Positions 11,051 to 23,604 of a DNA stretch of 64,000 nucleotides are shown here, in pieces (within the stretch, counting starts at the first letter, position 1; each line of letters begins with the position of its first letter). The notes under the pieces were generated by a model. The model was not told the DNA's origin and searched no databases. It saw only the letters and a program-made list of their open reading frames with translations. Location: positions 62,001 through 126,000 of the forward strand of contig JAQJZZ010000004.1 of NCBI GenBank assembly GCA_030077755.1, read 5' to 3'. Origin of the DNA: Filosporella fistucella. Lineage: Eukaryota > Ascomycota > Leotiomycetes > Helotiales. The position numbers and the translations under genes are program-made.

Positions 11051-12691
11051 ATGTCGAGCGAAAGTCTCTACGCCATGGCGTACCAAACGCCCCCTAACGA
11101 TAACATCCCACTTACCGTTCTAGTTTCGACAAGAGCAGTAATCTTTGACGAGAACAACAATCTGGTTGTATCACCAGCTACTATCACGCTGTCACCACAG
11201 ACAGGAACCATTATCTCAATCCTCCCTACAATCCTACCTCGATCAAGCTTCCCAGCCAGCGCGTTATACATTGATCATACACCCAAACTCCTCCTTCCAG
11301 GTCTCGTCGACGCGCATGTACACCTGAACGAGCCAGGAAGGACAGAATGGGAGGGCTTCAACACCGGTACAAGAGCTGCAGCTTCCGGAGGAGTAACAAC
11401 GGTGATTGATATGCCACTGAACGCTATCCCGCCAACAACAACAGTCTCAGGACTGAAGGAGAAAATAAAAGCCGCACAAGGACAATGTTGGGTAGATGTG
11501 GGTTTCTATGGCGGAATAATTCCAGGAAATGCTGAAGAGCTTCTGCCACTTGTCGAAGCTGGCGTTCGAGGATTCAAAGGTTTCCTCATCGAGAGCGGAG
11601 TAAGTCGTTTAAGCCATTGAGAATGTCTCTAACAGACCTAGGTCGACGAATTTCCTGCTGTATCCTCTTCTGATGTTGCTCTCGCAATGCAAACGCTCTC
11701 GAAATCTCCAACCACACTCATGTTCCACGCCGAAATGATCCCTCCTATCACTGATTCAGTCGGCGACGATGTTCAGACATCACTACCGCCTTTGCAACCG
11801 ACTGGCCCTCTTTCAACATACAATACCTTCCTTGACTCCCGCCCTCCTGCTTTCGAAACATATGCCATCGAAGAAATCCTATCCCTCGCACATCTTGCAC
11901 CTGAGCTGCAACTTCATATCGTACACTTGAGCGCCATCGAGGCTATACCCTTGTTGCGCAAGGCAAGAGAAACCGGGGTCAAGATCACAGCAGAGACTTG
12001 CTTCCATTACCTTACTCTAGCTGCGGAAGACGTCGCAGATGGAGATACCAGACATAAATGCTGTCCACCAATTCGCAGTGCGGTCAATCGTGATGGTCTG
12101 TGGAGCGAATTGGCACAACCAGATTCAGTTCTTCAGACAATAGTATCGGATCACAGTCCATGTACACCCGAATTGAAATTGCTACCAGAACATTTAAATC
12201 ACGGCTGTGGTGCTCATGGTTTCAAGGGCGTAAATGGAGAAATCTTGACAAAGGAAGAAGCAGAAGAAAAGGAACGTGGAGACTTCTTCGCATCATGGGG
12301 TGGAATCTCTTCCGTTGGTCTCGGATTACCAATCTTGTGGACTGAAGCGACGGCGCGGGAGAAGTCAATTTCCATCCTCGATGTTGTACGGCTGTGCGCC
12401 GTCAATACTGCCAAGCAAGTTGGACTAAGTCATAAAAAGGGTGCACTGAGACCTGGTATGGATGCTGATATCTGTGTCTTTGATGATGAGGGCACGTTCG
12501 TCGTGGGAAGAGAACAAATGCTTTTCAGAAATAAAGTTAGTCCTTATCAAGGTAAGACGATGCGAGGCGTTGTAAAGGAGACATGGGTCCGAGGACAGAA
12601 AGTGTTTGAGAGGGACGGTCCAAATGCAGGATTTGTAGGGAAGGATGGTCTCCCAGTAGGGAAGTTATTGCTTGAAAAGAGGAGAGCATAA
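11051..12691 (+). CDS. DAL1: Allantoinase
   Basis: Exons 11051-11599 and 11642-12691 are joined in phase 0 across a 42-nt GTAAGT...TAG intron and give 532 residues. It belongs to the cyclic amidohydrolase superfamily. DAHVHLNEPGR holds the first two metal histidines (H89, H91), GFKGFLIESG the lysine (about K176) that is carbamylated to bridge the metals, and MFHAEM and IVHLSA the later histidines. SDHSPCTPELK holds the catalytic aspartate region. The PGR and IESGVDEFP signatures point to allantoinase over dihydropyrimidinase or dihydroorotase. It hydrolyses allantoin to allantoate in purine degradation. The C-terminal part (LRPGMDADICVFDDE) is the standard small beta domain. GATA boxes upstream fit nitrogen-repressible control. 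Confidence 0.95.
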
Positions 12692-13209
12692 ACATGATTC
12701 GGTGAAAATGACCCCGTATTTGGATGGAAAATTGCATGCTAGTAGGACTAGCTAGGGTTGCATGGCGATGATTTATGACTTGCATCAAATGAATGATTTG
12801 CCTGAAGCCGTCTTGGCATCAAGTGACTCTCTTGAAATTCGGATGTCGTGGCTTTGCGTTGAAATCATATTCTCAAGTAAGCTGAATGCCTTCAAAGGTC
12901 AGCCTTGGCTGTAGTGTTTCAGCTGTATCCGGTCCAGACTTGGGCAAGGTCTAAGACATTGTCTTATCCAGATGTCAAGTGATCATAGAGATTCATGTAT
13001 CTCCGATTAGAACTACTTCAGAGTCAAGTGCAGCAGTTCGCGACCAGAATTTTCAGTGCGCGAAAGGAAGTGTACATTAAACTATTCATAATCATAACCA
13101 ATTCCGTTGCATCGTATCCAATCATATCTACTCATATCCAAACATGCTAAATCATATCCAATTTCGTTGAAAACACTTCACCCTACCCCACCTATACATA
13201 CCCCGTCTC
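12692..13209. other. Convergent 3' intergenic region
   Basis: This lies between the stops of allantoinase (plus) and the secreted protein (minus). A degenerate run of ATCATATCCA-like units occurs near 13087-13165. No gene is seen. Confidence 0.4.
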
Positions 13210-14983
13210 CTAGTTAGCATAATACGTCTCTTGCAGACAAGTAGCCTTGCCAATATTTGCAACGTTCCATACCACATCTCCGACATGTCCACAGACATAC
13301 ACGGAGCTAGCACGTCCGAAAGGTTGCACTTTTCCAACGTTGGCGTCGTAATATGTTTGCGTGAATTTTGATGTAGATCCATACCAGTAGAAATCGTTGT
13401 GGACAGCTTGCATCCAGGCTGATACGACTGGTACTCCCTGTCCAATATAAGTACCAAAGTTAGTGGTCACTCCATCATTGATATACATCTCGGTTCTATA
13501 ACCAACAACTGCGTGCAGTCCATTGAAGATCTTCCACCAGACATCATAAGATGTTGCTGGCGCCTGTGGGTAATCTACGACAGCTGGGATGACCTCACAG
13601 GCGTGAATGATCCACTGTAGAATCTTAGCATATCTCGTTGATGACTGGAAAGAATCTTACATAGCATAGCTTTCCTCCAGCTGCGGGTCCATATCCAGTA
13701 GCTGGGATCTGGCTTAGGTAGACGAAATCAGCATTGTTCTTCAAGGTCGAGAACAACTTCCAGTTTCCGTGCACTTCAGTGAGTGCCACATGAACAGAGT
13801 TGATGTAAAGTTGCTTGTTGGTAGTGAACAGATATGGGTATGCAAGGTAATACTGCGAGCTGACAGCGTTCATGTACTTCCCACTCAATGCGCTAAGGGA
13901 TTTCCAGAAATTGTTGGCACTGGCGGTCCAGCCCGCATCATCCTGTCGCACAACGTATCTTCCCACTGTAATAGTTGGCAACACTACTCTCTTTCCTAAC
14001 GCTCTGGCTACCATTCCCTCTTTCTCTTCTCTCGCTACGACTGGGGGAGCTTGTCCCTCTGGTGGTGGCGGCATAGGTGAAGCCTCGATGGCAGCACCCG
14101 AAGCCGAACCGGGCATCTCAGGTAACGGTTCGAAGGACTTAACACCAGCCGGCACATATCCCGAAATCTTGACTGGTATCTCCGGAGTTCCTTTAGGCAA
14201 AGCGGTATCCACATCTCTGCTAGCAGTGAAATAGAAACATGGTTGAATGAATGCCTTTCCGGAATCACAATACCATGCCTCTACTGACTCAACAGTATAA
14301 GGCGCAATTTTGGAAGCTGTTTTCAGCTGTGCGACGATGGCATCAGCGATGGTTTGTACACTGGCTGGTGCGACTTTATCGAATCTGGTTGCGCTGTGCC
14401 AATAGTAACTGAGAGATTTCAATCCCGTGCTGCCGAAGCCGAACACTGCTTTAGATCCAGAGCCACGGATCGGAATGCTACCAGTATTGAAGGGAACACT
14501 TCGTTGCGCAATGACGTGTTCCAAAAGTGGCTGGGCTTCTGTAGATGAGCTGGTTGTGCCATCATTGCGATGTGTTGCTGTCATGAGGGTAGGACCTTTT
14601 GCTTGTTCAATGATGGTATCATCCTTAGGGAAGAGAGATGGGTTCTTGAAATGCGAGGCTGCTGCTGCTGTGCTGATGGATACAGAAGGCACAATGGATT
14701 CATATTGAGGGAAGAAAGCAGTGAAGCCCGAGTTTTGAATGAAAGCTACTATTTGAGAGCCATTGGTAGCGATGGCTCCGTTCGAGGCTTGGAGAGGGAT
14801 ACTTGGAGCGACGCTGTTGAGAGTTGATTGCAAGTATGCTGTTGGGAGTGTGATTGGAGGCGAGAGTTTGAAGACTGGGAGACTGACGGTGAAGGCGTGG
14901 ATGAGGGATCTGTCGAATTTAACCTCGAATGCAGAAGCTGTTGACGCTAGGGCAGCGAGTACTGCTAGATAGAAAGCTGTCAT
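13210..14983 (-). CDS. Large secreted protein of unknown function
   Basis: Exons 14983-13661 and 13614-13210 are joined in phase 0 across a 46-nt GTAAGA...CAG intron and give 575 residues. The ATG at 14983 opens a clear signal peptide (MTAFYLAVLAALASTASA); a longer frame to 15085 would bury it, so I reject that. The mature protein is Ser/Thr-rich and has a middle block with FGFGSTGLKSLSYYWHSATR and a cysteine pair region (EAWYCDSG...IQPCFYF). A Pro-rich, partly basic linker (SPMPPPPEGQ) follows, then an aromatic-rich C-terminal part (YLAYPYLFTTNKQLYINS). No catalytic motif or transmembrane anchor is seen. The composition suggests an extracellular or cell-wall protein conserved in fungi. Function is unknown to me. 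Confidence 0.8.
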
Positions 14984-17376
14984 GGCAATAGAGTTTGGGT
15001 ACAAAATGGATTGTCTTAGGAAGGGACGATCTGGATGGTATATATATCCCAATTTGTCAAATCTCACGATGAACAATGATCTCATTACAATTTTCAGTCA
15101 GCTTTCGTTAAGGTGGGGCATTGAGACAGAAGGCAGTGTTTTCCAGGTGAACCCTAGGTCGGAGTTAGATGGTATAGATAGATAGTAACGGATGCTATAC
15201 TGAACGGGCTCTCGCAGGTCGTCGTGATTGGATCTGGTCTCAGATGAGATGGTGAAAGACATTATAGGACGGTATCATGAGCCACAGGTTGCAGTCCTCT
15301 TAAGACATGAATCCGGAAATGGTAAGCCATAAACTTCAACGCTTATTTAGTCTAAGCCGTTGGAAATGCTGGTGGAGGTTGTCTTTGAGTTTGCCGCCAT
15401 TGCAACGTTTTTAGTGCAGCTGATATCTACCTATTTGATACTCTCTTCCCTGGCCATGCTTTTTCATCGTGTATCGAGTCTCCTCCATCGTGAATGATCC
15501 ACCGCCTCGTCTCTTCTCCTGTCTAATCCGACACTTCTGCCGAATTTGAAGTCAGTCAATCCATCATGTGCATCCCAGACAATATCTTCAGCAATGGAAC
15601 CCTTCGAACATGAGCCACATCACTCTCCTTCCTTTTTCCCACCACTACAACCTAACTCTAACCCATAAATTAAGTTGCGGTTATTTTGAATTCAGCCCAT
15701 CACGGCCTCGCTGAATACATATATAGAACTTGCTGTTCGAATGAGGACGAGTGGTGAGACTGAGCAATCAATTAGGACGAAGGCTTCCTCGGTGAGTGGT
15801 CGTCGGATCTTTCCGAGGGACTGGGAGGCTGATGATGAGAGGAAAAAGTTTGTGGTGGCGCAAGAGCTAGAGAAATGACTAGGTATGACTGGCGTTATTA
15901 TCCACTGCAGTCTGCAATGGTTTCAGGTGTTGGGCAGAAGGATCAGCGAGTCTTAGGTGCTGTCTGCGTTAGAGATAGAACACCAAGTGCCAAAATTTGT
16001 GTATTGGATACTGATCTATGTGGCGATAGTCATAAATGGGTGTAGGAGTCAAATAGCTGTAGGTGTCAGGTAGAAGTGGAATCGCGAGGCGTGGTTGCAG
16101 GAGCTGGCGCAGGTGATGGATGGCATTTTCTGTCAAGCTTCGGATTCAAAGTTGAGTTAGTTGCATGTGATCAAGCATTTACATTTACTTCCCAACAAAG
16201 AATGAGAGCTTGATGCAGTTCGGCCCCTCGAACCCAATCTTTACCACACAATTTCTTCAAATACAGGTGAAAGCTTCTGGCTGGAAAAAGCAAATAGTGG
16301 CTTGTCGACGATTATTTTGTTGCATCATCTTGGCTGTGCCGCAGTTAATTGATTCATAATGACTCTTTATCTCCATATATAATATCGAGGCTGACGCTCC
16401 AGAGCTTCAGCTGAGATTGAAACCTTACTCATCCTTCAATTCAGCCGCTGTGCTAATTTGTTCACTTCGCAAGCGTAGGCATGTAAGCTGACGGATAGGT
16501 GTGCCAATACTAGTTTTGGATCGAAACATCTTTAAATTTACGAATGTCGATTTCGATCATTATATTTGACTATCGCAATCTTTTTGCGCTGTGCCGAGTG
16601 AAGAGGTGTATCTGAGTGAAGAGGAGTATCTCCTCCTACTAAAACCTCGCTACCCCTGGATTTAGGATTCATGACGTCCTCAACATCCTCCCCCATGCCT
16701 GCATTTCAGTCAGCATACGGCATGCCAGATTGAGTGATAGTATCTGTTCGCTTGTTGGAGTTCACCGAGCAAGAAGACGCACGCGCCCAGCGGCAAGGCA
16801 AGTACCTGTCGCCAGGCTACGTATGCCTACGAAGTACAGCACCAGAAACTGAAAATCGTGGTTACTTCTCCCCAATGAAATCATAAACTCATACCGGTAA
16901 ATCAACAATTATCTGATCATACCCCAGCAAAATAATCCCATCTGGGAATTCTCCACGCACGAAAATATAGCGGATAGGAGCGCCAAGCGAGAAGGGGCTT
17001 GAAGGCTGTGCAGCAGCCGTCGTGTTGCAAAATTAAAGAACAACAAATCTGACATGCCGTACGGGGGAATCGCGTCGCCGCTGACTGTTTGTTTCCTGGT
17101 TACAGGACCCGAACTGACCTATCAGATCGATCTCTGTGCTGGAGCCTGAGAGTACGGAGGATGAGATGTCTTCGTGGTGGCTGTTGCAGTAACTGTCCGT
17201 GCCGGGTCGGAGTCTTGATATATTCCAAGCTCCGCCTTGTTTTTGTGGGAATATATTTATCTTCTTCCAGATCTAAACTTCTTTTTAATTTCTGGTTGTT
17301 TAGACTTTAATCATTATTTTACTTTCTCTAGAATCGTTTCGAGTTTTCCCAATTGTTCAACAGAATCTTGGTCACG
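14984..17376. other. 2.4-kb intergenic region
   Basis: Divergent promoters of the secreted protein and of the RTA1 gene must lie here. A GTGAAGAGG.GTATCT-type sequence repeats near 16600-16635. I see no gene, RNA or element. Confidence 0.4.
15039..15046 (-). promoter_or_regulatory. TATA-like element of the secreted-protein gene
   Basis: On the minus strand GATATATATACC lies 56 nt upstream of the ATG at 14983. Spacing is short for a fungal TATA box, so it could instead be leader sequence. Confidence 0.35.
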
Positions 17377-18405
17377 ATGACGAAATGTCTCTGTAGGTAG
17401 AATTATCCTCTTCTATATTCAATCTGACTGTTTCAGCTCTCGATGACCCCAAAAATATGTGGACATATTGTCCATCTATGCCAGCAGCAATTATTATGCT
17501 CGTCGCCTTCCTCGGTACCTCTATCCTTCACATTTGGCAAGCGTACCATTACAAGAAGACTTTCATGTGGGCCCTGATCATGGGATCGTTATGGGAAACT
17601 GCAGCATTTGTTATTCGTCCTATCTCCATCCAGAATCCGACATCAGAAGGGGCTTTTGATCCCCAATATCTCCTTATCCTTCTCGCCCCCCTCTGGATTA
17701 ATGCATTCGCATATATGATGCTCGGACGGATGGTGTATTTCTTTCTCGAGGATAAGAAGTTGTTAGGTATTCGAGCTGAGAGAATGGCGTTGATATTTGT
17801 GCTGTTGGATATTGCGTATGTTTGACTCTTTCTCATAGATGGATCGTGCTGACACAGCCAGATCGTTCATTATCCAGATTGGTGGTGGCTTGATGACTAT
17901 CAGCAAAAACTATAATACTCTCAACAATGGTCTCCATATCTACACAGCTGGTGTTGCGCTTCAAGAGTTCTTCATCTTGTGTTTCCTCTTCTTGGTTTAT
18001 TCTTTCCAGCGAAGATTGAACAAAGAATGCACACGCGAGAGAGTACAGGAAGCAAAGAAACTGTTGATTGTATTGTACTTGACCCTCGGACTGATCACTG
18101 TAAGCTCTGCGATTTATGATTCAAGACAACGCTGATTCGAATAGTTCCGTATCCTTTTCCGTATTATCGAATTCTCAGCTGGAGCAGGGACAAAGCTTAC
18201 TCACGAATTCCGAGCCCACGAAGTATATCAATACGTCTTCGATGCCGTACCAATGTTCTTCGCCCTTGTGGCTTTAAATATCATGCATCCAGGGAAGATC
18301 TTGGTGGGCCGGGAGAGCGAGTTCAAGAGCCGCAAGGAGAGGAAGCAAGAGAAGCTGAGAGAGAAGGAGAGAGCGGATAGTAGTGAGGGTGGTGTGATGG
18401 CTTGA
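17377..18405 (+). CDS. RTA1-family seven-pass membrane protein
   Basis: Four exons, 17377-17392, 17437-17815, 17862-18099 and 18145-18405, give 297 residues, all junctions GT-AG and in phase. The 16-nt first exon supplies MTKCL; without it the frame would start at the internal ATG 17457. Seven hydrophobic segments follow the RTA1 layout, with family-typical stretches WALIMGSLWETAAFVIR, LAPLWINAFAYMMLGR, SFIIQIGGGLM, FRILFRIIEFSAG and VYQYVFDAVPMFFALVALN. The tail is a charged Arg/Lys/Glu helix (residues about 262-297). RTA1/RTM1/RSB1 proteins are fungal-specific and linked to lipid-base export and resistance to 7-aminocholesterol or other toxic amphiphiles. The exact substrate here is unknown. 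The gene runs into the convergent gene 47 bp downstream. Confidence 0.92.
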
Positions 18406-18452
18406 TTCGTGGTCGATTTGAACATAGATTTCGTACTTCTCTATCCTAATGA

Positions 18453-19109
18453 CTACAACTTTCCCTCCCGAACCATTTTCCTGGTAGTAGAAATGACTCC
18501 AGCAACACCCCTTGGAGCTTTTGACTGATACTGCTTCTGTTTCTCGATATGATCCTGACTCCCTTCCTCGATCTCAGGGTGGTCCCACTCAAAAGTAAAG
18601 GTGAGATATAACTCCCCATCTGCTCCAGTCGAGACAATGTTCAATACACGGCTGGAATTAGATGTGGATGAGAAAGTTTCAACTCCGGCTCCTGATGTGC
18701 TCTTTTTTTGTTAGATGGTATACTTTCAGGACCTCGGAGACCATACTGAAAGCGGTTTCATATGGGTGATTCGTTCTTGAACAGTAGGACCAATGACTGG
18801 ACCCATGCCAACTCCATCGCCTGGGTGCTGTCAGCACGTTCAAAGAATTGACGTTGAAACCCACCATCTTTGAATTTCACGTCGCGCAAAACAGTATCCC
18901 CATCGTCTTCAAGAACTTTGCATGTATCGATGACAGGGAGGAAAAGCTGTGGCTCTCTGAAGATCGTCAACATTAATCCATATCACTGACAATGTCAATC
19001 CTCACCTGACTTTCAACTCCAAGGCTGCCCAGAGCTGTTCTTGAGATATAATTGGAGATGCACCGTCAAGATTCACCGGAACTGTAGCTGCAGCGTAGAC
19101 AATCGTCAT
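18453..19109 (-). CDS. DUF1857/AtaL-like small START-fold protein
   Basis: The four-exon model 19109-19006, 18956-18865, 18820-18747 and 18701-18453 keeps phase and gives 172 residues. Exons 1, 2 and 4 are well supported: ISQEQLWAALELKVREPQLF, then LPVIDTC and VLEDDGDTVLRDVKFKDG, and a C-terminal NIVSTGADGELYLTFTFEW. That last stretch is characteristic of DUF1857, a fungal family with a polyketide-cyclase/START-like fold and no firmly known reaction. Exon 3 (ERITHMKPLS) is less certain and its downstream acceptor is a weak AAG. There are no membrane or secretion signals, so it is probably cytosolic. It converges on the RTA1 gene. Confidence 0.8.
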
Positions 19110-20294
19110 TCTTGCTATGATTGAACAATATAAATTGTACTCGAGAGGTGAGGTGTTGTCGACTTAGTGGCACAAGGTAGTCCTGACGTAGAATGGTGCA
19201 TGTAGATGGCGGCTAAATAACAAATTGCTTGGTTGCGCTTCACACAATCATCGAGCTGATAGCCTCGTCGAGACAAGGCTTTGCTCAAAAATTATTAAAG
19301 CTTAAGGAACAGAGAAATAATCGACAAGCAGTTGAAGATGGCAAACTTGGAAATGTAAATTATCTGCTGTCACAGTTCTTGAAATAGATAGCGGGGTATT
19401 CTCAATTCTCTTGAATCGAGATAGCTTCTCACTTGCTGCTCTGGTTTCCATGCTACTTGGTTTGCATTCGCGTGCCATATCAAGAAGGACACAAATATTT
19501 TTCTCAAAATCAAAAGTCTCTGTTAAAAGATTTAATGATAATTCAATACTCAATACCTATACTCCTCATCTCCACTTCATCCAAATCTCAACCCCACTAC
19601 CCGACATCGGCAGGTACCAAGCGCCAAGCATCCGGGAAAACGGCACCATCTTCAACGCCCTTGACACATGCATTTCTTTCCTTCATTTACCTTCAAAAAT
19701 AAGTTTTCAAATCCCGGATTCGAGCACCCAAAAAGCTCTAGATTTTGAACACCACTGCGGACATGCTCCACCGCTCTTTTGAGCTGTTGGATTTGTCAGA
19801 GACGGTCATTAGAGCGGTACTTTAGTTGAGTATGATTCAACACACTGTACGAAGTACTTGGACATTACGTCTAGTTATGTAGAGATAGATCTACACGACC
19901 CCCTTGAGCCACGGCTACGCGCCTCGGCGTGTACCGTTCTCGTCCTGGGTTTCTCTCCATCATTGCCAGCCAGCTAGCTGATAAGCTAAGAATCAACCTT
20001 TCCATTGAGTCATCTCATCCGATCTTGCTTATATGCAATTTCTCCATTGTTTGAATTGGCCTCTGAAATCTCATTGTTTTGTATCTCAATTACCTGGTTA
20101 AGACTGTGATTGTAAGCATTGCTTGGAATTACGTTTTGCTTGTTCTTTGAGCCCGGGAATAAGCTTCCGTCGGGTATCCCACTTTTAACCTTTTCTTCTG
20201 GGCTTTGATTTGATGCTTTGATTGGAGATCTCAGGTTATATAGTTGTCGGAGTGTCCACCGGAATTGAAGCTCGAGGCTTGTATATGGCTCGAT
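19110..20294. other. Divergent intergenic region
   Basis: Promoters of the DUF1857-like gene (leftward) and of the MFS transporter (rightward) must lie here. A plus frame at 19411-19782 has no support. From about 19980 the sequence becomes T-rich, like a fungal promoter and leader. Confidence 0.4.
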
Positions 20295-21936
20295 ATGCCG
20301 GAATCGATGATATTACCAATTGAGGGGTGTTCTGGGTCTTTGAAGGATAGCGAGAAGGATGAGATAAAAAGTATCCAATCTCAATCTCTCATTGAAGAGT
20401 CCATCATCGAAGATAGTGTTAGGGAGAAGGAAGAAGGATGTAGCAAGAAATTATTCCGGACACTGAGTTCCGCGTTGAAGGACAAAGAGAAGGAAAGAAG
20501 TGACGATATCGAGGCCTGCTTGAACAACGAAGCAGGAAACGAAAATGATAAAGATAGGACAACCACAAGAATAAGCACCCACAGAAGTTGGAAAGATCCA
20601 GCACCACCTCCAGATGGAGGCTTAGTTGGCTGGACACAAGGTATGTTGCATATACGGCCCGAACCGTTCCCTCCCCGAATTCTCACCGAATTCAGCCTCA
20701 ACCCCTCATCTTCTAACAAGAACAGTTGCTCTAGGCCATCTGGTCATAATGAATACCTGGGGATTCATCAATTCTTTTGGTGTCTTCCAAACTTTTTACG
20801 TTTCCTCGCTTTCGCTACCCCCGAGCACAATTTCCTGGATAGGCTCGACACAGGTTTTCCTCTTGTTCTTTATAGGTACTTTTACCGGCCGGCTTACAGA
20901 TGCTGGATATTTCCGCTTGGTGTTCCTGTCTGGCTCTTTCCTTGGGATTTTCGGACTGTTTATGACTTCTCTGTCCACCACGTACTGGCAGCTCTTCTTG
21001 GCACAAGGAATATGCTGTGGTCTCGGGAATGGGTGCCTGTTCTGCCCTTCTCTTTCGCTTCTCTCGACGTATTTCAGTACGAAGAGGAGTTTGGCGATTG
21101 GAATTGCTGCAGCTGGAAGTGCGACGGGCGGAATGCTTTTCCCGGCATTGGTGCAGCAACTGCTTCCCAAGATTGGATTTGCGTGGACGATGAGAACTTT
21201 GGGATTCATACAGTTGGTTTGCTTGATTATCTGTAATATCGGGATCAAACCTCGATTGCCGCCTAGGAGGACAGGAGCATTGATTGATGTGAAAAGTTTT
21301 AGAGATGCGCCGTATGTTCTCTTTGCGATTGGCATGTTTTTCGTAAGTGATATCCTCCAGAATCGTAGATGATTGCGGGGCTAACGAGATCAGAATTTCT
21401 GGGGCGTGTATTTTGCATTCTATTATTTGAGCTCGTATGCCAGAAACATAATAGGATTACCGTATGCAGAAGCGGTGAATCTGTTGATCACATTGAATGG
21501 TGTTGGCTCTATCGGAAGAATCATCCCAAATTATCTTGCAGATCGCTATACCGGACCTCTCAACATGTTGACACCTGTCGTTCTCATCTCTTCCGCCATG
21601 ACCTTCTGTTGGATGGCAGTGGATTCAAGAGGTGGATTGTATGCATGGGCAGTCATGTATGGGATAGTGGGAGCCGCTATCCAAAGTTTATTTCCCGCCA
21701 CTTTGAGCAGTTTGACGACAGATTTGAGTATGGCTGGTACGAGAATGGGAATGGTTTTCACACTCGTGGCCTTTGCAGTCTTGACTGGGCCCCCTATTGC
21801 TGGGCAGTTGATTCAAAGGAAAGGAGGAGACTACGAGTATGCTCAGTGCTTTGCTGGGGCTGTTATGCTTGTGGGGTTTTCGTTGATGGTAGCAGCGAGA
21901 TTGAAGATAAGTAAGAATTTGAAACAGAAGATATAG
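20295..21936 (+). CDS. Monocarboxylate-type MFS transporter
   Basis: Exons 20295-20640, 20726-21342 and 21394-21936 are in phase and give 501 residues. The 100-residue N-terminus is polar and acidic. The family signature PPPDGGLVGWTQV lies right before helix 1, followed by WGFINSFGVFQTFY and twelve hydrophobic segments. LTDAGYFR sits in the helix 2-3 loop and NYLADRYTGP between helices 8 and 9. These are marks of the monocarboxylate porter (MCT/Mch) family of the major facilitator superfamily. Fungal members are plasma-membrane or vacuolar proteins of mostly unknown cargo; yeast Mch proteins do not carry lactate, and one moves riboflavin. The ATG at 20295 is the first in the frame. Confidence 0.93.
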
Positions 21937-23600
21937 ACAATAGGTAGAGATACACATGAATAGAAGCATGGAAAAGGAACCTGGACTTTTCGCATATGGA
22001 CGGAGAATATTTCTTCCTATCATATTATCACACGATCCACGTCCACGCCTGACCGTTCAGCCCTTTCTGACCGGGTTTCATTAAGAGAGTACGAGAAAGA
22101 AGCTTTTCCTCTCCATCACCACAACTTGGAACATTAATTCTTCCAGCAAATCGTTGCTCTACTCGGTGATCTGACTCAATGCACGACTCGAGCACACCGT
22201 CTCCAAATCAACTCCTCGATTACCTTTACCTTACCATATCTACCCCACGGCCTGCTCGCCCGTCGGGCATCGGTAAATGGCGGTAATTATCGGCATGAGA
22301 TTCTCAATTAGGATATCCTTACCTTGACAATCCACCCCGAACAGATCACGTCAATCTTGGTCGAGCTTGAATAGAAATTCTGTTTAATTTGAGTTCCTTC
22401 TAAAGCATCTTGGCAAATTTGACAGCTCTCTCCACCCACCCTCTTTTCTAGAATAGAGCTAGAAGCTGTTGATAACGCAGATGGGAAAGCAACATGCGGC
22501 AAGCTGCAGGATAGCAACTAAATTGAGAGTATGTTAAAAAAAAAACTTGAAGGGTGATTTCAAAGATTTATGCAAAGCCCTGACTCTGGAATAGGGGTAA
22601 GAAAGATTTTGATGGTAGCGTACCTGCTTTTGATGACAACAATATACTGATCATGTACCATCCCATGATGCTCTATCAGATGAGGTTGCTCAGCCCTTGA
22701 ATGTTGAAACCGCGCTCAAGCATGTCATCCAGAAGTCAAAAGTCATGACTCGCTGCCTTGACATCCGGTCAGAAATCTTTAGCCTTCGCCCTGTCATGCA
22801 ATGTGGAAACTCTAAATCCCAATATGGGTGATGCCCGGTCTTTTTCGCTTTCTGGAGACTTTGATTTGCTGGTTGCAATGCTTGGTCGTATGGTCTCTCA
22901 CATCACACGTCAAGGCGCAGATGTGTTGCAGTGCTATAGATGATCCACAATATGGTATGGCGTGGGAGTGAACCTGGAGCCAGAAGTTCCAAATGACACT
23001 GTCCAGAAGGCGACAAGACGAAGAATGGTAGAACCAGCATGCTGGAAAGGCGGGTATATCGCATTCGAAGCGCAGAGCTGCGTAAAATCGTAGCAAAACT
23101 GATGTGATCGATTTGATAGATGCGATCGATATGATCAACTTCATCTACTTCAGCACTCTGAACGCTCTTAGGCACAACTGCAAGATATCATTTTCTTCCC
23201 TCGCCCTATGCGCCACAGCCCACATGCATCGTCCACATGAAGTTCGATAGGCCACTCATATATCCCTGACTCTTGATAAATAACCCTGTCTTGAATAAGG
23301 CCGAAGGGAACAGGGGCTGATTGCACATAATGAAATTCTAATGATTGTGGTTTGGCGTAGTGAACTTGCAAGGAATAATAAAATGTAGGAATGAAGGAGT
23401 TGTGTCAGGTTCGGGAAATCTGATTAAATTTCTTTTTCAAAGCTCAGATTGAGTTTCGTGGTCAGGGCCAATATGTCTTGCCCTTGTCAGTTGCTGTTCT
23501 TCCCCAGACTGTCTGCACCCTCGTAGTTTGGCCGCCAGCCTTTATATCACAACCAAAACTTCGCTTTTCATTTTCAACCGGTGTTTTCCCTCGCAATCAA
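21937..23600. other. Intergenic region
   Basis: No gene is seen. Short frames at 22308-22517 and 22758-23175 lack support. An A9 run lies near 22537. Confidence 0.4.
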
Positions 23601-23604
23601 ATTC

